A stretch of 6,443 bases of DNA from Bacillota bacterium (lineage in GTDB: Bacteria; Bacillota; Clostridia; Acetivibrionales; DSM-1351): positions 1-6,443 of the forward strand of contig JAEWZA010000119.1 in assembly GCA_023395575.1 (NCBI GenBank), read 5' to 3'. The notes beneath the pieces are model-generated. The model had not been told where the DNA came from and did no database searches. It saw nothing but the letters and a program-made list of their open reading frames with translations. Position numbers and translations under genes: made by a program. Below are positions 1-3,917 of this stretch, piece by piece; the stretch's first letter is position 1; each line of letters begins with the position of its first letter.

Positions 1-1
1 A

Positions 2-259
2 TATATGACATTTCTGCCTAGCGAAGCACCTTATTCATACAACTTTATTAAAATCGAAAAGACTCCTCAATTAAATTATTCGTTTACAATAGTTCTAGAA
101 GTGCAACCATATGTTGGTCCTCATTTAAGTGTTGGACGTGACAGGATTACTTTTAATATAGATATAGATGGGGTTAAGGTTAAAAAATTTGAACATCTTG
201 AAAGTTATGAACTTCCCCCAAACTATCAAAATATTATAAAGAAGAAGTTGCCTAAATAG
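2..259 (+). CDS. DUF3888-like protein, 3' part only
   Basis: This is the C-terminal part of a plus-strand gene whose start lies left of the window. The frame is open to the first base, and the first ATG at position 5 has no ribosome binding site in view, so it is unlikely to be the true start. The visible 85 or so residues read as alternating beta strands with the pattern F-x-I-V-L-E-V-Q-P-Y-V-G-P-H, then V-G-R-D-R-I-T-F, then V-K-V-K-K-F-E-H. From memory this resembles the C-terminal half of DUF3888 domain proteins, which are small, usually exported Firmicute proteins of unknown function; any signal peptide would be outside the window. The protein ends in a basic KKKLPK tail and stops at TAG. 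It converges on the gene at 319-684. The family assignment is a recognition from motif shape only; that the ORF is coding is more certain. Confidence 0.6.
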   Translation, partial: YMTFLPSEAPYSYNFIKIEKTPQLNYSFTIVLEVQPYVGPHLSVGRDRITFNIDIDGVKVKKFEHLESYELPPNYQNIIKKKLPK

Positions 260-318
260 TTAAATTACTTCTTCATAACGATGCATAATATAAATAATGC
301 GAATTAATAGTAACAGAA

Positions 319-684
319 TTAATCTAAATCAAATTCATAACCTAACTTATTTAATAATTCCTCACCATTTTCAAAAATATATCGCTTTTGTTTTGAAAAA
401 TCGATATCATTATTTAAAAGGTGTCGTAGCAACTCTACAGTAAATCCTGGCTGATTCAGGTTAATCATGACTTCACTACCATATCTTATTGCCTTCACTC
501 CTGTATTCAGCGTTGTAATGTTTAATGGTGGAAGGAGTTTATTAAATATAATTTTTATTTCACTCTTTCTATCAAATTGAGGCAAAATTAATAAATATGT
601 TGGAAAGCAGTAGTCATAGTCATCATACTTGTATTTCCATTTATATTCTTGTCCATCAACAATAATTTTTCTTAATTTTTTCAT
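319..684 (-). CDS. 121-aa hypothetical protein, function unknown
   Basis: A complete small protein beginning MKKLRKIIVDGQEYKWKY and ending GYEFDLD. The N-terminal 'I-x-V-D-G-x-x-Y-x-W' followed by an acidic tyrosine-rich turn (about residues 19-26) and a central I-N-L-N-x-P segment (about 75-79) is a pattern I recognise only from unnamed small Firmicute proteins; I cannot give a function. There is no signal peptide or membrane segment, so it is probably cytoplasmic. The ATG is preceded on the minus strand by GGTGG with a 9-nt spacer, a modest ribosome binding site. The gene stands alone: the convergent DUF3888-like gene lies to its left, and the long structured gap 685-1226 lies upstream. A 15-bp dyad at 734-748, 50 bp before the start, could be its operator. 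An 11-bp inverted repeat brackets it. Confidence 0.75.
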   Translation of the reverse strand: MKKLRKIIVDGQEYKWKYKYDDYDYCFPTYLLILPQFDRKSEIKIIFNKLLPPLNITTLNTGVKAIRYGSEVMINLNQPGFTVELLRHLLNNDIDFSKQKRYIFENGEELLNKLGYEFDLD

Positions 685-733
685 TATTTATCGCCACCAA
701 TTTAAATATAATAATATTAATTTTAATCATACC

Positions 734-748
734 TTATGTGCCACATAA
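734..748. promoter_or_regulatory. 15-bp palindrome, candidate operator
   Basis: TTATGTG-C-CACATAA is a perfect dyad with a single central base. It lies about 50 bp upstream of the minus-strand start at 684, where a repressor or activator site for that gene would be expected. No clear -35/-10 pair could be assigned around it; the nearby minus-strand DNA is simply AT-rich. I cannot name the binding protein. Confidence 0.4.
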
Positions 749-877
749 TAAATTTACAGACATCTAATTCGCATTCAAACAAACACGAATTTTCTTTTTA
801 TATTTGTTCTATAATTTTAACGTCTGGAATAGCATTTTCCCCTATGTCATCTATATTTTCGCCCTTTTTTCAGCCTC

Positions 878-943
878 AAAAACGAGCATTTTTTCGCTCA
901 ATTTTCGCCCCAAAATTGCTTTCAAACCACAACATCTTGTGGT
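878..943 (-). other. cluster of three consecutive hairpins (candidate structured RNA)
   Basis: Three perfect or near-perfect hairpins follow one another. GAGC (884-887) pairs with GCTC (896-899), and an outer AAAA (878-881) pairs with TTTT (902-905) across a 2-bp mismatch. CAATTTT (899-905) pairs with AAAATTG (912-918) over a 6-nt loop; it shares bases with the first, so the two are alternatives. ACCACAA (926-932) pairs with TTGTGGT (937-943) over a 4-nt loop. The decamer ATTTTCGCCC occurs at 855-864 and again at 901-910. The purine-rich minus strand is the more likely transcribed one. No known RNA family was recognised. Confidence 0.35.
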
Positions 944-976
944 CAAACCCTACTTTTTATCCTCCGAACCACATCT

Positions 977-1142
977 TGTCATCAGAATTATCGCTTCTAC
1001 GTGCCCCGTCCACGCAAACATATCCACCAGTTTTATGCACTTTCTGTGTATATTTATGCACTTTTCTTGCCTTTATTCACTCTTGCACGCATCTAAATTG
1101 CATAATGTTGCATAATTATTATGTCATCATTATTATCGCTTC
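977..1142. repeat. 21-bp direct repeat, two copies 145 bp apart
   Basis: The copies are at 977-997 and 1122-1142. Both read TGTCATCA, then two variable bases (GA in the first, TT in the second), then ATTATCGCTTC, so 19 of 21 positions agree. The spacing is not a multiple of three. The two copies enclose the TTATGCA heptamer array. This is too long and too GC-containing to be an AT-bias coincidence and suggests a partial duplication or a pair of protein-binding sites. Confidence 0.7.
1032..1116. repeat. iteron-like TTATGCA heptamer array
   Basis: TTTATGCACTTT is present at 1032-1043 and 1053-1064, exactly 21 bp apart, followed by a degenerate third copy TTTATTCACTCT at 1072-1083. The same core appears reversed as TTGCATAAT at 1098-1106 and 1108-1116, 10 bp apart. 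Thus two TTATGCA cores point right and two point left, with helical-turn spacing. One more isolated TGCATAA is at 282-288. Spacing near 10 and 21 bp fits sites bound on one face of the helix, as in operators or iterons, but no binding protein is identifiable. Confidence 0.5.
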
Positions 1143-1180
1143 AAGGGTTGGTTGAAGGTATTACATAAATAATATTTTAG

Positions 1181-1205
1181 AAAATCTATTTGTTAATAGT
1201 TTTTT
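1181..1205. terminator. weak AT-only terminator-like hairpin
   Basis: CTATT (1186-1190) pairs with AATAG (1195-1199) over a 4-nt loop and is followed on plus by six T's (1200-1205); AAAA at 1181-1184 can extend the stem past one mismatch. On minus, the same stem follows the stop of the regulator gene at 1227 by about 30 nt and leads into ATTTT. It could end that gene's transcript, but a stem of only A/T pairs plus one G/C is weak, so this is a low-confidence call. Confidence 0.3.
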
Positions 1206-1226
1206 AAATTTTTTATGTTCCTCTGT

Positions 1227-2513
1227 TCACTTCATCACATACCTCGTCAATCTACCGTTACCAACCTTTTTAATTAGCTCTTTATCCAGCATTTCCTTGA
1301 GCGTATTAATTGCATGGGTTGTACCTGCCCCGAGGGCTTCTTCAACATCGCCGCGAGTGATTTCTTTTTGCGTTTCAAATAATCTGAGTATCGGTAAATA
1401 CTTTTCATCTTCTGCGCTTAATTCTTGTGCATGTATGTTAGGCAAAGTTACTCGAAATGCACCTTCTACATTCTCAAACTTAGGTTGGACAGGTAAGCCC
1501 TTGTAACAACTGATTATCTTGCTAATGCCTGTTCCATATGCCTCAATTAATTTCATTCTATAAAATAGACTTGCAAGTTTTTCATTTCTCGTTTGTGATG
1601 CTCCGAGCATTGCTGCTTCTAATGATAATCCAGATACCAGTCCGCCTAACGAGATAATCTCTAATCGGTCAGAATAGAGGTTTATAAACGTGCTTCCACT
1701 AAAGGAATAATCCCTGTGAACTATTGCGTTGAGTAATGCTTCACGAACCGCATTTTCCGGGTAATCTCTTTCATCTGTTCGTAGCAAATCATGGAAAGTC
1801 GCTTTTGTTCCGTTATAAAAATCAATGGTTTTATAGGCATCTGTAAGCTGAGCAAAAAGAGAACCAACAAGCTCTTTTCTATCTTTAAACACCAACTTAT
1901 CTGCGCCTTGGAAAATTGCAAATTTGATAGAATGTTTGCATTGGTCTGAAACAAGCAGCCCCATATTTGTGTAAATATTATCAGAAGAAAGAATCCCCAA
2001 ATTTTTCATTTGAACTTCTGTAAATTCTAATCTTCTTTTTTGTAGTTCGTCATTTAATGCATTAAAAGTCAACTCTTGAATCAGAGAACGGTTTTCCTCA
2101 AATGAATCACCATCTGTCATTTTTATCATCATGCGAATTGCATCTTCTGATGCTGGTGCAGATGTCGTTCCACTCCTAACATATACGCCTGTTGGTTTCA
2201 GTCCTTTATCTGATAGGTAATACGGCTTTTTTGTGCCTTGGCTGACAGTTAGTTTAATAAAAAACTTACTATCTTCTTTCATCAACTCTATATTGGTAAA
2301 CATAGAAACATCAGGACGAATACTATCTCTTAACGAATTTGATATCTGTTGCATTATAAAGTCGGCATTATCAAGACCAATAATTCCCCCACTGTCTTGT
2401 ACACCAATATAGATTGTCCCACCGTTCGTATTTGCAAAGGCAATAATTTCTTTCTTTAAGTCAGAGGTGTAAAGTTCTTTTAACTCAACTGTTTCACTTT
2501 CGTACAACATCAT
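1227..2513 (-). CDS. AlbA_2 / RecG-like regulator with HATPase_c_4 and winged helix
   Basis: A 428-aa probable DNA-binding transcriptional regulator of the 'ATP-dependent DNA helicase-related' (COG2865-type) group; despite that name it carries no helicase motor. Residues about 6-127 form the Schlafen AlbA_2 domain (E-T-V-E-L-K-E, then K-K-E-I-I-A-F-A-N-T-N-G-G-T-I-Y-I-G-V). Residues about 250-350 match the GHKL-like C-terminal domain, with an N-box R-E-A-L-L-N-A-I-V-H-R-D-Y at about 257-269 and A-Y-G-T-G-I at about 325-330. Residues about 372-427 are a winged helix (I-T-R-G-D-V-E-E-A-L-G, then L-I-K-K-V-G-N-G-R). I chose the ATG at 2513, the first Met of MMLYESE, because AGAAGGAG sits 7 nt upstream (2521-2528). 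A longer frame reaching 2582 would add 23 residues that overlap the promoter and have no ribosome binding site. It follows the recombinase-like gene but has its own promoter and an operator-like repeat, so autoregulation is likely. The target genes are unknown. Confidence 0.88.
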   Translation of the reverse strand: MMLYESETVELKELYTSDLKKEIIAFANTNGGTIYIGVQDSGGIIGLDNADFIMQQISNSLRDSIRPDVSMFTNIELMKEDSKFFIKLTVSQGTKKPYYLSDKGLKPTGVYVRSGTTSAPASEDAIRMMIKMTDGDSFEENRSLIQELTFNALNDELQKRRLEFTEVQMKNLGILSSDNIYTNMGLLVSDQCKHSIKFAIFQGADKLVFKDRKELVGSLFAQLTDAYKTIDFYNGTKATFHDLLRTDERDYPENAVREALLNAIVHRDYSFSGSTFINLYSDRLEIISLGGLVSGLSLEAAMLGASQTRNEKLASLFYRMKLIEAYGTGISKIISCYKGLPVQPKFENVEGAFRVTLPNIHAQELSAEDEKYLPILRLFETQKEITRGDVEEALGAGTTHAINTLKEMLDKELIKKVGNGRLTRYVMK

Positions 2514-2526
2514 AATACCGCTCCTT

Positions 2527-2575
2527 CTATCAGTTACTATCACTTCTAACACGATAATAACACAACGAGTGATAG
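2527..2575. promoter_or_regulatory. operator-like inverted repeat over the regulator's promoter
   Basis: CTATCACT (2537-2544) and AGTGATAG (2568-2575) are a perfect 8-bp inverted repeat with a 23-bp spacer. One arm lies inside the -35/-10 spacer and the other just after the predicted start of transcription. A third half-site, CTATCA at 2527-2532, is in direct repeat 10 bp from the CTATCA at 2537-2542 and abuts the ribosome binding site. This layout suits a repressor bound across the promoter, most simply the AlbA_2/winged-helix product itself (inference). Confidence 0.5.
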
Positions 2576-2582
2576 AAAGCAA
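2554..2582 (-). promoter_or_regulatory. sigma-A-like promoter of the AlbA_2 regulator
   Basis: Read on minus, TTGCTT (2577-2582) and TATTAT (2554-2559) are separated by exactly 17 bp. Transcription would start near 2547, giving a leader of about 33 nt before the ATG at 2513. The -35 lies just beyond the stop of the upstream recombinase-like gene, so the regulator can be transcribed independently. Confidence 0.6.
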
Positions 2583-2600
2583 GAATAACAGTCTGACAGC

Positions 2601-3005
2601 TTACGACAAAGAAATAATCTCATTATCCTTTATGATAATACAATCTTTAATGCAATAAAAAGCAGTGCCATATTTTTTTATGGAATTATCCTCATTATCT
2701 AAACTATTTTCATAATCTAATACGTTTTCATTTGAATAACAGATAACCATATCTATCTGTCCTTTACTACACATATCATGCAATCTCTTTATTCCATTGA
2801 CTCCTCTTTGAAATCCTTTTTCATTATACTGTCCAATGATGTCAAGAAACTTTAACCGACATAATGATGACTGGAGTAAAAATGAGTTCAGATGAACTGT
2901 TTTATTTGGTATAAATATCGCTGCTTTAATTTTCCTACCGTGTATTCTAAGTGAGTTTTCAAATTTAGATAGTGCAGGTATAACAATCATTTTTCTATTA
3001 TTCAT
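2601..3005 (-). CDS. degenerate serine-recombinase N-terminal-domain protein
   Basis: A 134-aa protein that looks like only the catalytic domain of a large clostridial serine recombinase, with its active site lost. The start M-x-x-R-K-M-I-V-I-P-A (residues 1-11) matches the VIPA leader of those recombinases. Residues 27-36, K-A-A-I-F-I-P-N-K-T, fall where the family has (Y/F)-x-R-V-S-T, so the catalytic Ser and its Arg are replaced. I-G-Q-Y-N-E-K-G (57-64) and G-Q-I-D-M-V-I-C-Y-S (82-91) fit the usual 'Y-x-D-E-G-I-S-G' and 'G-K-I-D-x-V-I-x-x-S' strands, but the following S-R-F-A-R-N is absent. The end (about 111-134) fits the strand after the dimer helix. There is no DNA-binding recombinase domain. 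AGGAGG (3011-3018) precedes the ATG at ideal spacing, so the gene appears maintained. A strong hairpin just upstream may control it. A regulatory or decoy role is inference; it could also be a fading relic. Confidence 0.65.
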   Translation of the reverse strand: MNNRKMIVIPALSKFENSLRIHGRKIKAAIFIPNKTVHLNSFLLQSSLCRLKFLDIIGQYNEKGFQRGVNGIKRLHDMCSKGQIDMVICYSNENVLDYENSLDNEDNSIKKYGTAFYCIKDCIIIKDNEIISLS

Positions 3006-3034
3006 AGCAAACCTCCTATATTAGCTGATATAAA

Positions 3035-3077
3035 AAGGCTAAGTTGATAGTCGTTAATTGACCTCTAACTTAGCCTT
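3035..3077 (-). terminator. 11-bp hairpin terminator or attenuator
   Basis: AAGGCTAAGTT (3035-3045) and AACTTAGCCTT (3067-3077) form a perfect 11-bp stem with a 21-nt loop. Read on minus, the stem ends CCTT and runs into TTTATA, giving five T's, so it works as a terminator for the gene ending at 3129. The recombinase-like gene begins at 3005 with its ribosome binding site at 3011-3018, leaving under 20 bp after the T-run and no room for a normal promoter. That makes read-through or regulated antitermination into the next gene plausible. Confidence 0.65.
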
Positions 3078-3103
3078 AATTGATGAATTTTTCTTTTTTT
3101 ATC

Positions 3104-3128
3104 GGCTTAGGATGATTTCCATCCTGCC
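3104..3128 (-). other. bulged hairpin touching the YkgJ stop codon
   Basis: AGGATG (3109-3114) pairs with CATCCT (3120-3125) over a 5-nt loop, and GGC (3104-3106) pairs with GCC (3126-3128) with a two-base bulge. It starts at the base after the stop codon (3129-3131). On minus it is followed by a run of A's, not T's, so it is not a classic terminator; it may protect the transcript's 3' end or form part of a leader for the following gene. Confidence 0.35.
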
Positions 3129-3638
3129 TTAGTATTTTTTTCTCCTCTTAAACTGATACTCCTTCTTCAATCTTTCTATCATTTCAAATACAACTGGGCA
3201 TATGCTTGCTGATTCAATAATACTTAACAGACTAAGCAATCTTTCCGTCCTATTTGTAAAAGGATACTCTTTACAGCTTATTGGCTTATATGATTCGATT
3301 TCACATTGTCCATTATCCTTTAAAAAGCAACATGGCCTTTTCTTAAGCTGATACTCACCGATATCCTCTTTAATATACTTTTCTCTAAATTCTTTTTCAG
3401 TCATCTTAAGATAAGTAGCAACAGGAGCTAATTCCTGTTCCTCAAAGCTCGCTGAATACTCCGTACAACAATTTCTACATTTACTGCAATCGTAGTTTAC
3501 AAACAATTCATTATGCAGTTCTAAAAATTGCTCATCTAATTCGTCAATATCAGCATGACTCTTCAAAAACGCTCTAAATGAATAGTTTTCGTCTTCTACC
3601 TTTTTAAAGGCTTCTTTCACTTTTGATGGTTCTATCAT
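3129..3638 (-). CDS. YkgJ-family cysteine-cluster protein
   Basis: A 169-aa protein with the CxxCxxCC signature (Pfam YkgJ/CxCxCC family): Cys 51, 54, 57 and 58 in C-S-K-C-R-N-C-C. Further cysteines follow at 103 and 104 (R-P-C-C-F-L), 112 (Q-C-E-I) and 122 (P-I-S-C-K-E-Y-P-F), with another at 147. The order C-I-Y-x-x-R-P-x-x-C-R-x-F-P of the family is kept here as C-E-I-E-S-Y-K-P-I-S-C-K-E-Y-P-F. The cysteines probably bind zinc or an iron-sulphur cluster; no enzymatic role is established for the family as far as I know. No signal peptide or membrane segment is seen, so it is cytoplasmic. GGAGG lies 11 nt upstream of the ATG at 3638, a slightly long spacer. The gene follows the 72-aa protein by 21 bp and is probably the last of a three-gene unit ended by the hairpin at 3035-3077. 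Confidence 0.85.
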   Translation of the reverse strand: MIEPSKVKEAFKKVEDENYSFRAFLKSHADIDELDEQFLELHNELFVNYDCSKCRNCCTEYSASFEEQELAPVATYLKMTEKEFREKYIKEDIGEYQLKKRPCCFLKDNGQCEIESYKPISCKEYPFTNRTERLLSLLSIIESASICPVVFEMIERLKKEYQFKRRKKY

Positions 3639-3659
3639 TATTAATTATTCCTCCATATT

Positions 3660-3878
3660 TTAAAACGGTAACTCTTCATTAGTGTCACTGGATTTATCTG
3701 TTCTATATTCTTTATATACTTCGTTATCATCATCATTTTCTACTGGCAACCCAAAGGGCATCCCGCCTTCAGTATAGCCAGCTATAAACTTGAGACCATA
3801 TGAGCCTTTTAAATACTCTTCATATTCTTCCTCTGTCCATATTTCAGTGTCATTTTTATGTTTTTCGTTCTTTCCCAT
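3660..3878 (-). CDS. 72-aa acidic hypothetical protein
   Basis: A small soluble, strongly acidic protein of unknown function. I place the start at 3878 (MGKNEKHKND) because GGAGAG at 3886-3891 precedes it by 7 nt; an upstream in-frame ATG at 3893 (MESLY) has no ribosome binding site and itself overlaps the GGAGAG. The central segment, W-T-E-E-E-Y-E-E-Y-L-K-G-S-Y-G followed by F-I-A-G-Y-T-E-G-G-M-P-F-G-L-P, looks like a conserved core, since similar 'FIAGYTE-G-x-P-(F/Y)-G' stretches occur in unnamed small Firmicute proteins. The C-terminus is a low-complexity acidic tail. It sits between the 525-aa helical protein and the YkgJ-type gene with short gaps on both sides, so it is probably co-transcribed and may act with one of them. 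Confidence 0.75.
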   Translation of the reverse strand: MGKNEKHKNDTEIWTEEEYEEYLKGSYGLKFIAGYTEGGMPFGLPVENDDDNEVYKEYRTDKSSDTNEELPF

Positions 3879-3917
3879 ATACAAACTCTCCATGAATATA
3901 ATTTTATAAAAGAAGTA

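Larger units (their letters stand above)
296..775. repeat. 11-bp inverted repeat bracketing the 121-aa gene
   Basis: AATGCGAATTA at 296-306 is matched exactly by its reverse complement TAATTCGCATT at 765-775. The two arms sit just outside the gene at 319-684 and its probable control region. The match does not extend in either direction. In AT-rich DNA an 11-bp match of this kind can arise by chance, and there is no transposase or target duplication in view, so a mobile-cassette reading is only a possibility. Confidence 0.3.
685..1226. other. 542-bp gene-free, repeat-rich region
   Basis: I see no credible intact gene here. The stretch between about 840 and 1145 is pyrimidine-rich on plus and purine-rich on minus, unlike the flanking AT-rich DNA. 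It holds a dyad (734-748), a cluster of hairpins (878-943), a small CGTG/CACG hairpin (1000-1014), a 21-bp imperfect direct repeat (977-997 and 1122-1142), and an array of TTATGCA heptamers in both orientations (1033-1116). One minus-strand frame has only five stops between positions 1076 and 726, separating open runs of 39, 26, 23 and 24 codons (960-1076, 879-956, 801-869, 726-797). This could be a decayed gene, a structured RNA on the minus strand, or a regulatory or replication-type repeat array. Confidence 0.5.

Noticed and set aside
241..274. GAAGAAG / CTTCTTC inverted repeat as terminator of the DUF3888-like gene
   Set aside because: Seven base pairs with a 20-nt loop and no T-run after it; too weak to call.
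926..982. Pair of NrdR-like boxes around ACCACAACATCTTGTGGT and a weaker second copy
   Set aside because: The first is a clean dyad but the second matches poorly (about 12 of 18), the centre-to-centre distance of 39 bp does not fit the usual tandem spacing, and no ribonucleotide reductase gene is nearby.
736..1155. Long plus-strand open frame of 139 codons, and an overlapping one of 103 codons at 804-1115
   Set aside because: No ribosome binding site before either ATG, composition rich in Phe, Ser, Cys, His and Pro typical of a pyrimidine-rich non-coding strand, and no recognisable domain. The openness is explained by the purine-rich minus strand.
685..1226. CRISPR array or insertion sequence in the repeat-rich gap
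   Set aside because: Repeats are two to four imperfect copies without uniform spacers, and there are no terminal inverted repeats, target duplications or transposase.
1297..1506. Plus-strand 69-codon frame inside the AlbA_2 regulator, and similar antisense or out-of-frame frames at 1721-1954 and 5944-6141
   Set aside because: Each lies inside a well-supported gene on another frame or strand and shows no ribosome binding site or domain.
2514..2582. Longer N-terminus for the AlbA_2 regulator starting at 2582
   Set aside because: It would translate through the promoter and operator repeat, has no ribosome binding site, and adds residues outside the AlbA_2 domain; AGAAGGAG supports the start at 2513.
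3879..3893. Start of the 72-aa protein at the upstream ATG (MESLY)
   Set aside because: No ribosome binding site precedes it, while GGAGAG within those codons is well placed for the next ATG at 3878.
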